Assembly (NCBI RefSeq): GCF_010975005.1
Contig: NZ_JAAIVC010000005.1
Span: forward strand, 1-64,000
Direction: 5' to 3'
Origin: Caulobacter sp. 17J65-9
GTDB lineage: Bacteria; Pseudomonadota; Alphaproteobacteria; Caulobacterales; Caulobacteraceae
Length of the DNA stretch: 64,000 bases
Positions 36,330 to 46,288 of the stretch are shown here, one piece after another (positions within the stretch are counted from its first letter, which is position 1; each line of letters opens with the position of its first letter). The notes beneath the pieces are model-generated. The model saw nothing but the letters and a program-made list of their open reading frames with translations. It did no database searches and was not told where the DNA came from. Position numbers and translations under genes: made by a program.

Positions 36330-39300
36330 ATGGCCGACGAACACGACGCCCGAGAACCGACTTCGGTCTCCGAGGCCCTGCGCATCCTGCGGCTGAACCG
36401 CCGGCGCGTGCTGACCATCCTGGCTGCCGGCGCGGCCACTTCGGCCGCCGCGCAGAGCCGCACGCCCTCGCGCACGCCGCCGGGCGGCGGCGGCGGGCGG
36501 CGGCCCGTTCCGGGCATTCCCGGCGGGCGCGGGCCGCAGGTCACCATCGATCTGAGCAATCTGGGCCGCCGGCGCGACGACAGGCCCAAGCTGCCCGACA
36601 GGATGTTCGTGGTCCGCCCCGACGACATGGTCGTGCTGGAGGTGGAGCCGGTCGGCCTGAAGCGCTCGGCCGGGCGGCTGGTGCGCTCGGGCGGCGACGC
36701 GCTTCTGATCGTCGACCACCCGGCCCAGGCCATAGCCGAGCAGGCCTACTGGAAGACCTCGGGCCAGGCCTCGAACACGGCGGTCGACAAGACCGGCGCG
36801 CCCTACGCCGCGCCCGGCGACGAAAACCCGCTGCCGACCACGCCCGCGCCCTCGCGCCTGGCCGGGCGTTCGCGCGTGGTCGTGCGCATGCCGGCCGGCC
36901 AGGCCGACCTGCCCTGCACGCTGGAAGGAATCCTCGAGGCCTGCCGGACCTGGCCGCTGGTGCTGGATCCGGCCGCTCGTCCGGCGCCGCCCGAGGCGGT
37001 GCGCGCCGGCCGCTTCACCGTACCGCTGGATGCGGCGACCGCCGTGCTGGCGGGTTCGCTGCCGGTGGGGGCGCGCGACAAGCTCAAGCCCGCCCTGGAG
37101 ACGGCCAGCAGCAAGGTGGCCGCGGGGATATTGGCGGGCGCGCGCGGCGGCAAGCCGCTGGACGACGCGGCGATCGACGCCCTGATCGCGCGCGAGGTCG
37201 ACGCCGCAACGATGAGCTCCGGCGGGGCGGGCGTGCGCGCCAGGCTGACTCCGGAGCAGACCGCCTCGGTGCGCGGCCTGGTCGAGGCCTCGGCCATGAC
37301 CACGGTCGGCGACCAGTCCTTCGTGCTGTTCGACCAGAAGCCGCACGAGCCGGCCGACAAGACCACCCAGATCGAGCTGCCCTGGCGGCTGATCCAGTCG
37401 CCCCTGCCGGGCGCCGGCTTCGACCACCAGACCCTGCCGGTCAATCACGGCGGGCGCATCGAGCTGTGGCACTCGCGGCTGGGCGCGCGGCGCGAAAGTC
37501 CCCTGCCCGGCCAGCGCACGGTCGACGACCGGGCGGCCCAGCCGGTGCGCGCCCTGTGGTCGCCCGACTACGAGACGCCGCTGACCGACACCAACGCGGT
37601 CTGGGCCCTGACCGGCCAGGACCGCAAGATGCTGGTCCTCAACATGGCCGACTACGCGGCCAAGACGCTGGACGGGAAGAAGTTCATCCCCCGCCCGTCG
37701 CGGGCCAAGCGGCTGATGCTGTCGGCGCTGGGCGGCTGGCTGGACGCCGAGGGCGCCTGGCAGGTGCGGCCCAAGGGCAGCGACATCGAGGCCTGGAAGC
37801 ACAAGACCGCCCAGGCGCGCGACTACTACGTGCGGGTGGTCTACGCCGGCTTCCTGTTCCCGACCGGGCACGCCGCCTCGCTGGTCAAGGAGACCGAGCG
37901 GGTCTTCGAGACCCAGAGCGACGGCGGGCGGGTGGCGATGCTGCGCCAGCGCAGCTTCATCATCGTGCGCGAGAAGACCCGCACCTATCCGGGGGCCAAC
38001 CAGGCGTTCGGCGGCTACGACCTGCCGTTCAAGCAGATCGACGTGCTGACCGAGGTCACGCCCGACCTGAACCAGCCGGGCAAGCCGACCGGCGGGGCGC
38101 CCAACGCGCTGGACGTCGGCTTCTATGGCAGCCCCGACCTGGTGCGGCAGGCCTTCTGGCCGACCACGGCCGACGGCGACATGGCCTTCAAGATCTCAGG
38201 CGTGGACGCGGCCGGGCGGCGGATCGGCTTCGACCTGCCGATGATGTTCGTCTCCGACCAGCTGAACGCCGAGGCGGCCAAGGTCGCGGCCATCGCCGGC
38301 TTCTACAACGCGGGAAACCAGCTGAACCGCCGCAAGCGGACCCTGGGCGGCCAGACCGTGCAGATGGCTCCGGGCGAGGCCGGGGCCGAGGACGTGCACA
38401 TGCCGGCCTCCAGCGTGACCTTCCGCGGGGCCGGCGCGACCTCGACCGAGGGCATGTCGGCGACCGCGCCGCTGTTCTATCCGGGCCTGGACGGGGCCGA
38501 GGTGAAGCTGCGGGCGGTCGAGGCCATGACCGGCGCGGTCGGGGCGCGCGCGGTCAGCTTCAACCCGACCTATCTGCGCGAGCAGTTCGGCGGGTCGAAC
38601 GCCGGCCAGGTGTTCCTGGACCTGGTGGCCAAGGCGGGCGCGGGCTCTAGCGAGCAGCTGGGCGGTCTGATTTCGCCCAACTTCGCGCCCAGCGCCCTGT
38701 CGCGGAAATACGGCGCGGTCGGCGGCAAGAGCGATCCGGGCGGCGGCGGCGCCGACGCGGTCGGCTCGGCCGCCCAGTTCCTGAAGGGCGAGTTCAACCC
38801 CGCCGACTTCATTCCCGACGACGTCATGCTGCTGGGCGCCTTCCCGCTCAGCAAGGTGCTGAAGCTGGTGGCGCTGGCGGCCGAGGCGACCGGCACGGAG
38901 ATCCCGCGCCTGTCGCAGGTGCAGTTCCCCGACCGCATCGAGGCGAAGTTCGAGTTCGAGCAGAAGGACCTCGACCCGCCCGCGCCGATCGACGAGATCT
39001 TCAAGCCGATCAAGGGCAAGAACGTCTTCAGCCTGAGCTCCAGCTCGACCATCTGGCTGAACGGCAAGGCGGCGGAGACGCGGGTCGACGGGTCGCTGAC
39101 CCACTTCCGCATCAACCTGTTCGGCTGCCTGATCATCCACTTCGTCAACCTGGCCTTCTCGGCCGAGCCGGGGCGCAAGCCCAAGGTCGACGTCGACCTG
39201 GACCCACAGCACGGGGTCGAGTTCGGCGGGCCGCTCAGCTTCGTCAACAAGCTGCGCGAGCTGATCCCGTCGGACGGCTTCGCCGATCCGGTCGGCCTGT

Positions 39301-39938
39301 CGGTGACGCCGGCCGGCATCAACGCCGGCTACAGCCTGACCCTGCCGCCGATCGCCATCGGCGTTCTGACCCTGCAGAACGTGATGATCGGGGCGGCCTT
39401 CAACCTGCCGTTCATGGGCGGCAAGCCCAACGCCCGCTTCAACTTCGCCGAGCGGGAGAGCCCGTTCAACCTGACCGTCTCGCTGTTCGGCGGCGGCGGC
39501 TTCGTGGCGCTGGCGGTCGACACCGGCGGGGTGCGCGAGGTCGAGGCGGCGCTGGAGTTCGGGGCGCAGATCTCGATCGACCTGGGGGTCGCCTCGGGCG
39601 GCGTCTACGTCAAGGGCGGCTTCTACTTCCACTGGGTGGACGAGAGCGGCAAGGAGCGGGTCGAGCTCGAGGCCTATGTCGAGATGGGCGGGCACCTGTC
39701 GGTGTTGGGCCTGATCACCGTGTCGCTGACCTTCCACCTGGGCCTGACCTACGAGAAGGCCGGCGACGAGGCGCGGCTGTACGGCCAGGCCACCCTGACG
39801 GTCGAGATCGAGATCCTGTTCTTCTCCATCTCCGTCGACGTGACGGTGGAGAAGCAGTTCGCCGGCTCCAAGGACCCGTTGATCACCGACCTGACCACCG
39901 CGGACGACTACGCCCGCTATTGCGCCGCCTTCGCGTAA
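36330..39938 (+). CDS. Giant exported protein of unknown function (1202 aa), gene 1 of a pair
   Basis: I do not recognise a named family. Residues 24-42 (NRRRVLTILAAGAATSAAAQ) look like a Tat-type signal (RRxVL, then a hydrophobic stretch and AxA-Q). A Pro/Gly-rich linker follows (about 43-70). The middle region has AWKHKTAQARDYYVRVVYAGFLFPTGHAASLVKETERVF (in part) and the segment IIVREKTRTYPG. The last 300 residues are alternating hydrophobic strands (AAFNLPFMGG, LFGGGGFVALAV, GGVYVKGGFYFHW, LGLITVSLTFHLGLTYE) that suggest a beta-rich barrel or sheath. It is 12 bp before gene 2, so the pair is probably one operon. GC and codon use fit the host. Confidence 0.75.
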   Translation: MADEHDAREPTSVSEALRILRLNRRRVLTILAAGAATSAAAQSRTPSRTPPGGGGGRRPVPGIPGGRGPQVTIDLSNLGRRRDDRPKLPDRMFVVRPDDMVVLEVEPVGLKRSAGRLVRSGGDALLIVDHPAQAIAEQAYWKTSGQASNTAVDKTGAPYAAPGDENPLPTTPAPSRLAGRSRVVVRMPAGQADLPCTLEGILEACRTWPLVLDPAARPAPPEAVRAGRFTVPLDAATAVLAGSLPVGARDKLKPALETASSKVAAGILAGARGGKPLDDAAIDALIAREVDAATMSSGGAGVRARLTPEQTASVRGLVEASAMTTVGDQSFVLFDQKPHEPADKTTQIELPWRLIQSPLPGAGFDHQTLPVNHGGRIELWHSRLGARRESPLPGQRTVDDRAAQPVRALWSPDYETPLTDTNAVWALTGQDRKMLVLNMADYAAKTLDGKKFIPRPSRAKRLMLSALGGWLDAEGAWQVRPKGSDIEAWKHKTAQARDYYVRVVYAGFLFPTGHAASLVKETERVFETQSDGGRVAMLRQRSFIIVREKTRTYPGANQAFGGYDLPFKQIDVLTEVTPDLNQPGKPTGGAPNALDVGFYGSPDLVRQAFWPTTADGDMAFKISGVDAAGRRIGFDLPMMFVSDQLNAEAAKVAAIAGFYNAGNQLNRRKRTLGGQTVQMAPGEAGAEDVHMPASSVTFRGAGATSTEGMSATAPLFYPGLDGAEVKLRAVEAMTGAVGARAVSFNPTYLREQFGGSNAGQVFLDLVAKAGAGSSEQLGGLISPNFAPSALSRKYGAVGGKSDPGGGGADAVGSAAQFLKGEFNPADFIPDDVMLLGAFPLSKVLKLVALAAEATGTEIPRLSQVQFPDRIEAKFEFEQKDLDPPAPIDEIFKPIKGKNVFSLSSSSTIWLNGKAAETRVDGSLTHFRINLFGCLIIHFVNLAFSAEPGRKPKVDVDLDPQHGVEFGGPLSFVNKLRELIPSDGFADPVGLSVTPAGINAGYSLTLPPIAIGVLTLQNVMIGAAFNLPFMGGKPNARFNFAERESPFNLTVSLFGGGGFVALAVDTGGVREVEAALEFGAQISIDLGVASGGVYVKGGFYFHWVDESGKERVELEAYVEMGGHLSVLGLITVSLTFHLGLTYEKAGDEARLYGQATLTVEIEILFFSISVDVTVEKQFAGSKDPLITDLTTADDYARYCAAFA

Positions 39939-39950
39939 GGAACCTGGACG

Positions 39951-42900
39951 ATGGTCACCTACTCCTCCGAAGCGGTCTGGACGGTCCTGCCGAACGGCTT
40001 CTCCGACGCGAAGCAGCTGAAGGCCTCGATCCTGGTGTCGCCGCGGCTGTGGTCGGACGCCGGCGATCCGGTGCTGGGCGGGCACGACGGCTGGAAGGTC
40101 TGGCGCAACTGGGCCGCGGCCATGGGCGAGGCCGGCGTCTTCCTGACGGCCCCGGGCCTGTCCGCGCCGGTTAAGGCCACGGTCGTGTCCAAGACCGACA
40201 AGGCGGTGTTCGAGGCCCTGTTCGGCGACGCGACGCCGGTGAAGCCCTTCGTGTTCTCCGACTGGTCGAAGAAGAAGGTGCTGAGCTATCCGCTGGCCGA
40301 TCTGGCCGTGGCGCTGGACGAGACCTACGGCGGCTGGGCCCTGGCCGCAGGCGAGGAGCTGCCCAAGCGCGGCGAGTTCGGCGACAGGTTCAGCCGGGAC
40401 TTCCAGCCCAAGCGCCGGACCCGGCCCGAGGACGTGCTGCGCATGGTGGCCGAGGGCCAGGCTTTCGGCCGCACGCTCGGCCAGAACGGCCAGGGCGCCT
40501 CGACCGCCCAGCTGGCCCAGGCGCTGGACCTGCTGTCGACCTATCACCGGCCGCTGAACAAGCAGGAGCTGGCGGTGTGGACGCCGGAGGCGGGCGACGA
40601 GGTCCACGAGCCGGCCCGCTACCGCAAGGGCTCGCGCACGGCCCTGCCGAGCAAGGCGGAGCTGGCCCGCAAGGTCGACTTCCACCAGATCGCCGCCGCC
40701 CTGATCCAGTATCCGGACCTGGCGCGCGCCTGCGGTTTCGTCGTCGACGTGGAGATCGCCCCCGCCGCCGTGGCCGCCGCCGGCGCGAACCTGAAGCTGA
40801 GCGTGGCCGAGGTGGTGTTCGACGGCTTCGATCCGCCGGCGCCGATCAGCCCGGTGTCGATGATCCGCAACACCGACACCGGCTTCTTCCTGCAGGGCGC
40901 GCCCCTGCCGGCGGGCCAGGTCTCGCCCTTCGTGGAGCGGTGGCTGCGGCTGGACGCCAGCGGCCCCTACCGGCTGGTGCAGATGGACGTCGACGGGGCG
41001 GGGCTGAAGTTCAGCCAGTTCGCCGAATCCATGCTGCGCGAGGTGCCGGCCGACTTCGACGACGACATCCTGCCCGCCGACCCGCAGGCCGAGCCCCAGG
41101 CCGGCGCGCCCTCGATCCGCACCGGCGGCCTGACCCTGGCGCACCGCCGGCGGGATCTGTCGCTGCAGGCCGCCTTCGTGCAGGCCAAGAGCCTGAACGT
41201 CGCCGCTCTGGCCCACGCCGCCGCGCCCACCGACCCGACCAAGCCCGCGGCGACCGTCTTCGCCGGCGACGCCGTGCGCGGCTACCGGATCGACGTGCTG
41301 GACGAGACCAAGGGCCAGTGGCGCAGCCTGTGCGCCCGCCACGGCGCCTACACCTTCACCAAGGGCGGCCACGCGCCGCTGCCGTTCGGCTCGCCGGACG
41401 CGCCGGCCCCGGGCAAGCCGCTCGACGAGGGCATGGTGCGCGCCGCCGCCGGCTCCTCCAGCGACGGCTCCAACCCCAACCTGGTCAAGGTCCACGAGGG
41501 CCTGTTCAGCTGGCGCGGCTGGAGCCTGTGCGCGCCCGAGCCCGGCAAGTGGGTGAAGTCAGACAACAGCTTCTCCGGCGCCGCCGACCCGCTGCCGTCG
41601 GGCCTGCCGCTGGACGTCGCCTTCGCCGCCCAGCCGGGCACCCTGCCCTCGCTGCGGTTCGGGCGCAGCTACCGGGTGCGCGTGCGCCTGGTGGACCTGG
41701 CCGGCAACTCGCTGGCCGCCGACGCGGCCGCCCCGGCCGGGGCGGTGTCGGACCCGCAGACCTACCTGCGCTACGAGCCGGTCGAGCCGCCGAGCCTTGC
41801 GCTTCTCGGCGACCGGCCCGGTACCGTGGAGCTCCCGGGCGATGGCGAGTCCATGGGCCGCCTGGCCATCCGTACATTGGACGCAGGCCTGGCCGAACCC
41901 AAGCGCGCGCGGCGCCACATCGTGCCGCCGCGCGTGGGCGCCCGCTTCGCCGAGCAGCACGGCGTGCTGGACGGCCCGGACGGGCGCATCGACGCGGGCA
42001 AGTGGTCGACATTGATCAACCAGGACTCGCCGCTGATCGACCTGGAGGTCGACGGTCAGCGCTGGCCCTGCGCGCGCGAGCGCTTCGTCCTGCCCTTCCT
42101 ACCCGATCCCATGGCGGTGGCGGTGGCTGTCCGGGTGCTGGGCGTCGACGGGATCAACCCCAAGGTCGTCCACCACGTGCCGCTGTACGGCGACACCGTG
42201 CCGGTCACCGCGGCCGCGGCCAAGGACTGGCCCAAGGCCAGGCCGTTCGAGATCGAGCTGGTCGACGGCGGGCCGGGCGCCGGCTTCACCATCGAGGGGA
42301 CCGGCCGGCGGGTGTTCCGCCTGCGCCTGACCAAGGCCCAGCGCGCCCGCCTGCGCGTCTCGTGCGTGCTGCCGGCCAGCGCCAAGTCGATGATGAAGTG
42401 GCGCGCGCGGGTGGCCTCGGCCGGCCTGCCCGCCGCCCAGCAGCACGCCCTGGACGACCTGGTGGAGGGCGGCGGCCACTGGATGCTGACGCCCTGGCGG
42501 ACGGTCGAGCTGGTGCACGCGGTGCAGCGGCCGCTGGCCAAGCCGGGGATCCTCAACATCGACACCGCCCAGCGGGCCTTCGGCGAGCTGGACGCGCAGC
42601 TGTTCTTCGAGACGCCGCTGGACGCCAAGAGCACCGGGCGGCTGGACCTGTACGGCGAGTGGAACGAGGTCGAGGACGCGGCCGGAACGCCGCGGCCTGA
42701 GGGCCGGCGCGCGACCGCCGACGCCTGGGGCCGGACCATCACGCGCAAGGAAACGCAAGCGAGCTTCCACGCCGAGGCGCGCAGGGCGCCGCCGGAGCAC
42801 AAGTTCGCCGACACCCGCTATCGCCGGGTGAGCTATCGGCTGGACGCCACCACCCGCCACCGTGAGTTCATGCCCGCCGGCCTGCGCGACAAGCCGGACG

Positions 42901-44156
42901 AGCTTAAGGTCAGCTCCGACCTAAAGCAGGTCTGGATCCCCAACGCCGCCCCGCCGGCCCCGCCCTCGGTGCTGTACGTGGTGCCGACCTTCGGCTGGAG
43001 CCGCACCCAGTCGGGCGGCGAAAAGCGCTCCATGCGTTTCGGCGGCGGCCTGCGGGTCTATCTGGACCGGCCCTGGTTCAGCTCCGGCTACGGCGAAATG
43101 CTGGGCGTCGTGCTGGCGACCGAGGGCACGCCCTCCGCCGAGCTGAACGGGCGGCTGAAGTCGCTGGTCACCCAGTGGGGCCGCGATCCCGTGTGGCCGC
43201 AGGCGCCGCTGACCCAGTTCGCGCCGGCCAGGTCGGCCTTCCCGCTGGCCCGCTACCAGGCCCCGATCGCCTTCGACGGCCTGCCCGACCTGCCGGCCGA
43301 GGAGGGTTCGGCCCTGCCGCCGGGGCCGTTCCGGCAGGGGCTGTCGCACCGGGCGCTGGCGGGCTCGTCGCTGAAGCTGGACGTGGCCCCGCACGCGGTC
43401 GGCTGGGACGACGAGCGCAAGCTCTGGTACGCCGACATCGTCGTGAACCTGCCGTCCACGGCCTATCTGCCGTTCATCCGGCTGGCGCTGGGCCGCTACC
43501 ACCCGGTGTCGGTCGACGGCGCGCACCTGTCCGACGTCGTGCTGGCCGAATTCCAGCAGCTCACCCCCGACCGGCTGGCGGTGGTCACCGAAGCGCTGGG
43601 CGCGCCCAAGACCGTGCCGCCGACCCAGGCCTTCAAGGTCCAGGTCTACGGCGTGCTGCCCAAGCCCAAGGAGCACTCGGCCTGGCAGGAGGCCGGCAAG
43701 ATCGACGTGCGCGTGCAGGTGCTGCCGCCGGACGGCTGCCCGGACCTCGACTGGGTCGACTGGCACATCCCGGAAGGCTCCAAGTCGCTGGCGCCGGGGG
43801 TCGGCGGGCTGCCGGTCTCGGTCGGCACGGGCGGAAGCGGCGTGAAGCTGGACGGCGGAGCCGTGCTGGGCGCGCTGGTCTCCGGCGTCGCCAACCAGTC
43901 CGCCCGCGCCCAGGCCGACAAGCTGGCGGCCCAGGGCCGGTTCGACGACATCGTCCGCGACCCGATGCTGATCGCCTCGGTGATCCCGCCGCTGATCGAA
44001 GAGGTGAGCGTGGTCGCCCCCCTGCCCCAGCCGGGCGTGCGGCGGCGTCTGCTGATCACCGAGTCCGAGGTCTATCGGACCACGCCGGGGACCGGCGCGC
44101 CGAAGTCGTCGGAGATCGCCGAACGGATCGTGTTCGTGGAGACGGTGGAGATCTAG
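39951..44156 (+). CDS. Giant protein of unknown function (1401 aa), gene 2 of a pair
   Basis: No family recognised. The protein has no obvious signal peptide (MVTYSSEAVWTVLPNGFSDAK). It contains an Ig/fibronectin-like strand set (LRFGRSYRVRVRLVDLAGNSLAADA, about residues 565-590) and a PQTYLRYEPVEPPSL segment. Further on are TPWRTVELVHAVQRPL and an aromatic-rich stretch SVLYVVPTFGWSRTQSGGEK. Another is LPSTAYLPFIRLALGRYHPVS near residue 1170. ATG at 39951 follows AAGGAACC. Tight spacing to gene 1 implies joint production; the proteins could be partners in a large extracytoplasmic assembly, but that is inference. Confidence 0.75.
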   Translation: MVTYSSEAVWTVLPNGFSDAKQLKASILVSPRLWSDAGDPVLGGHDGWKVWRNWAAAMGEAGVFLTAPGLSAPVKATVVSKTDKAVFEALFGDATPVKPFVFSDWSKKKVLSYPLADLAVALDETYGGWALAAGEELPKRGEFGDRFSRDFQPKRRTRPEDVLRMVAEGQAFGRTLGQNGQGASTAQLAQALDLLSTYHRPLNKQELAVWTPEAGDEVHEPARYRKGSRTALPSKAELARKVDFHQIAAALIQYPDLARACGFVVDVEIAPAAVAAAGANLKLSVAEVVFDGFDPPAPISPVSMIRNTDTGFFLQGAPLPAGQVSPFVERWLRLDASGPYRLVQMDVDGAGLKFSQFAESMLREVPADFDDDILPADPQAEPQAGAPSIRTGGLTLAHRRRDLSLQAAFVQAKSLNVAALAHAAAPTDPTKPAATVFAGDAVRGYRIDVLDETKGQWRSLCARHGAYTFTKGGHAPLPFGSPDAPAPGKPLDEGMVRAAAGSSSDGSNPNLVKVHEGLFSWRGWSLCAPEPGKWVKSDNSFSGAADPLPSGLPLDVAFAAQPGTLPSLRFGRSYRVRVRLVDLAGNSLAADAAAPAGAVSDPQTYLRYEPVEPPSLALLGDRPGTVELPGDGESMGRLAIRTLDAGLAEPKRARRHIVPPRVGARFAEQHGVLDGPDGRIDAGKWSTLINQDSPLIDLEVDGQRWPCARERFVLPFLPDPMAVAVAVRVLGVDGINPKVVHHVPLYGDTVPVTAAAAKDWPKARPFEIELVDGGPGAGFTIEGTGRRVFRLRLTKAQRARLRVSCVLPASAKSMMKWRARVASAGLPAAQQHALDDLVEGGGHWMLTPWRTVELVHAVQRPLAKPGILNIDTAQRAFGELDAQLFFETPLDAKSTGRLDLYGEWNEVEDAAGTPRPEGRRATADAWGRTITRKETQASFHAEARRAPPEHKFADTRYRRVSYRLDATTRHREFMPAGLRDKPDELKVSSDLKQVWIPNAAPPAPPSVLYVVPTFGWSRTQSGGEKRSMRFGGGLRVYLDRPWFSSGYGEMLGVVLATEGTPSAELNGRLKSLVTQWGRDPVWPQAPLTQFAPARSAFPLARYQAPIAFDGLPDLPAEEGSALPPGPFRQGLSHRALAGSSLKLDVAPHAVGWDDERKLWYADIVVNLPSTAYLPFIRLALGRYHPVSVDGAHLSDVVLAEFQQLTPDRLAVVTEALGAPKTVPPTQAFKVQVYGVLPKPKEHSAWQEAGKIDVRVQVLPPDGCPDLDWVDWHIPEGSKSLAPGVGGLPVSVGTGGSGVKLDGGAVLGALVSGVANQSARAQADKLAAQGRFDDIVRDPMLIASVIPPLIEEVSVVAPLPQPGVRRRLLITESEVYRTTPGTGAPKSSEIAERIVFVETVEI

Positions 44157-44839
44157 GCGCGGGTCAGCCGGGTCATCAGCACCTCGCGGCGCAGGGTGAA
44201 GCCCAGGGTCTCGTAGAGCGCGATCGCGCCGGTGTTGCTGGCGTAGGCGTGCAGGAACGGGGTCTCGCCGCGCGCGAGGATCTTGCCCGCGACCAGCCGC
44301 ATCAGCGCCCCGGCGTAGCCGCGGCCGCGGTGGTCGGGGTGGGTGCAGACCCCGCTGACCTCGGTGAAGCCGTCGGGCTTCATCCGCTCGCCGGCCATGG
44401 CCACCAGCCGGCCGTCCAGCCGCACGCCGAAGAAGTCGCCCAGCTGGTGGGTCCGCTCGAAGAACGGGCCGGGCTGGGTCAGGGTCGCCAGCGCCAGCAT
44501 CTCGGCCGCGTCGGCGTCGCCCAGCGGGATCATCTCGAAGTCCGCGGCCGGCCCCTCGGTCAGCCGCTCGGCCGTCATCTGCACGCCGAGATCCTGGGAG
44601 GCGACGGCCACGCCGGGCGCCTGCGGCGGCGCGTCGGGCTGCAGCAGCGCCACGTCGCCCTGCGCCGCCACCAGCGCCGCGAGGCCGTTCAGGCTGGCGT
44701 CGGAGGCGTCGCCCAGGGCCGCGAACACGCCGTAGGCCGGGTGGTAGCGCCGCGCGCCGCCCTCGACGACGGCGAGGTGGGCGTGGCGTCCGGTCAGGGC
44801 GGACCAGGCGCAGCGATCGAGCGGGTGGGCGGCGGTCAT
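44153..44839 (-). CDS. GNAT-family N-acetyltransferase
   Basis: A 228-residue protein with a C-terminal GNAT domain. VSGVCTHPDHRGRGYAGALMRLVAGKIL is the acetyl-CoA loop (about residues 150-178). FLHAYASNTGAIALYETLGFTLRREV is the terminal part. The N-terminal half (about 1-95) is less conserved and may be a degenerate second GNAT. ATG at 44839 overlaps the stop of the S41 peptidase gene (ATGA), so the two are coupled. Substrate unknown. Confidence 0.85.
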   Translation of the reverse strand: MTAAHPLDRCAWSALTGRHAHLAVVEGGARRYHPAYGVFAALGDASDASLNGLAALVAAQGDVALLQPDAPPQAPGVAVASQDLGVQMTAERLTEGPAADFEMIPLGDADAAEMLALATLTQPGPFFERTHQLGDFFGVRLDGRLVAMAGERMKPDGFTEVSGVCTHPDHRGRGYAGALMRLVAGKILARGETPFLHAYASNTGAIALYETLGFTLRREVLMTRLTRA

Positions 44840-46212
44840 GAGCCGGAGATAGGCGCTCGCGGCCCGCCCGTCACGCTTGCCGTTCGCTTCAACAGGCTGT
44901 CGACCGCGGCGCGCTGATCGAGCGGGTCGTCCGCGATCGGCAGGTCGGGCTCGACGTAGGCGGGCCTGGCCGCGCCCGAGGGCCGGTCGAGCACGAAGCG
45001 GGGATAGAACAGCACCAGGCCGGTCTTGGGCAGGCGCAGGCTCTGGACCGCGCCGGACTGGCGGGTGCGGACCGCGCCGCCGACCCCGGCCACCCGGCCG
45101 AAGCCGTAGTCCTGCACCACGTTGCTGAACAGCACGGCGGACGAATAGGTCTGCGGCCCGACCAGCACGTAGACCTGCCCCTTGAAGCGCAGCGGCTCGG
45201 CCGCTTCCGGCGGCGTTTGGGCCTCGATCTCGCCGGAAATCAGTTGACCCGCGACCTCGCCCGCGCGGGGCTGCAGCACCCGCTTGATGTAGCGCGAGCC
45301 GTGCCGGTAGGGCTGATCGGCGATGTAGCGGAGCAGGCCCTCGCGCCAGTAGTCGTCGTCCCCGCCCCCGTTGCGGCGGAGGTCGACGACCAGCCGGTCC
45401 GCGCCCGCGGCGGCGATCCGCGCGAAGCAGTCCTGGGTGAAGGCCAGGTACTGCGCCTTGTCGGGCCAGGCGAACGAACCGGCGGTCAGGACGGCGCCCC
45501 GCGGGCCCACCTCGCAACGATAGGTGCGTTCGAAGCTGGCCTCGTCCTGCAGCAGGGCGGGGCTATCGCGGCTGGCGGCGACGCGCACGCGGCCGCCGCC
45601 GACCAGGTCCAACTCGAACGCGGCCGGCGCGCCGTAGAGCTTGGCGTAGTAGAGCCACCAGCGCTGGGCCAGCAGGGCGGACCGGAAGGCCGGGGTGTCG
45701 CCGTGCACGCGCGCCGACAAGGTCCGCACCACCTGGCCGGCGTCGCGTCCGTCGATGCGCCGGATGCGCCGGCCCGCGTACGGCGTCGGGCCGCCGCCCA
45801 GGGCCGAGACGATCCGCACGGCGCCGTGGGCGTCGATGCTGACCTCGAACGGGAAGAAGGCGCCCCCTTCGGCGAGGGTGCGAGCGCTTTCCTGGCGCCA
45901 GTCGGGCAGGGCGATGAAGAGATGCCCGTCCGCCAGCAAGGGGTTGAGCTGCGCCAGGGCGGACCAGGCTTCCGTTCGGGTCATCGGCCGGTCCAGCTGG
46001 CGCTCGATCCGCCGCGCGGCGCGCTCCAGCTCGGCCTTGCCGACGGAATGGGCCAGGTCCGGATGGTTCTGCTCGATGGTCTCGACCGCCAGCCGCAGGT
46101 CGGCCCGCAGGTCGGCGGGCGAGATCGGCGCCGCCTCGGCCGCCGCATCGCCGCTGGCGAGGGCCGCGGCCACGAGCGCCAAACCCAGTTGTTTGAAGAG
46201 AGCCGCCCGCAT
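44836..46212 (-). CDS. Exported S41-family peptidase
   Basis: A 458-residue protein with a signal peptide (MRAALFKQLGLALVAAALASGDAAAEA). The N-terminal helical domain (about 30-110: ADLRLAVETIEQNHPDLAHSVGKAEL; LLADGHLFIALPDW) is typical of tail-specific proteases acting on the cell surface. The catalytic domain has DRLVVDLRRNGGGDDDYWREGL and the presumed Ser nucleophile in VLVGPQTYSSAVLFSNVVQDYG. ATG at 46212 borders a regulatory palindrome. It is divergent from an ArsR-like regulator and coupled to a GNAT gene. Confidence 0.88.
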   Translation of the reverse strand: MRAALFKQLGLALVAAALASGDAAAEAAPISPADLRADLRLAVETIEQNHPDLAHSVGKAELERAARRIERQLDRPMTRTEAWSALAQLNPLLADGHLFIALPDWRQESARTLAEGGAFFPFEVSIDAHGAVRIVSALGGGPTPYAGRRIRRIDGRDAGQVVRTLSARVHGDTPAFRSALLAQRWWLYYAKLYGAPAAFELDLVGGGRVRVAASRDSPALLQDEASFERTYRCEVGPRGAVLTAGSFAWPDKAQYLAFTQDCFARIAAAGADRLVVDLRRNGGGDDDYWREGLLRYIADQPYRHGSRYIKRVLQPRAGEVAGQLISGEIEAQTPPEAAEPLRFKGQVYVLVGPQTYSSAVLFSNVVQDYGFGRVAGVGGAVRTRQSGAVQSLRLPKTGLVLFYPRFVLDRPSGAARPAYVEPDLPIADDPLDQRAAVDSLLKRTASVTGGPRAPISGS

Positions 46213-46259
46213 GATCGCCCCAAGGCTCCGCGCGCGACGAGATTGCCAGCGCGACGGCT

Positions 46260-46288
46260 TGTTGAAATAATAGGCGCCAATTTCAACA
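46260..46288. promoter_or_regulatory. Inverted-repeat operator between the S41 peptidase and ArsR-like genes
   Basis: TGTTGAAAT at 46260-46268 and ATTTCAACA at 46280-46288 form a perfect 9-bp inverted repeat with an 11-bp spacer, in an otherwise GC-rich region. It ends 9 bases before the regulator ATG, overlapping its ribosome-site region. It is the probable autoregulatory operator, which could also control the divergent peptidase-GNAT genes. Confidence 0.75.
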
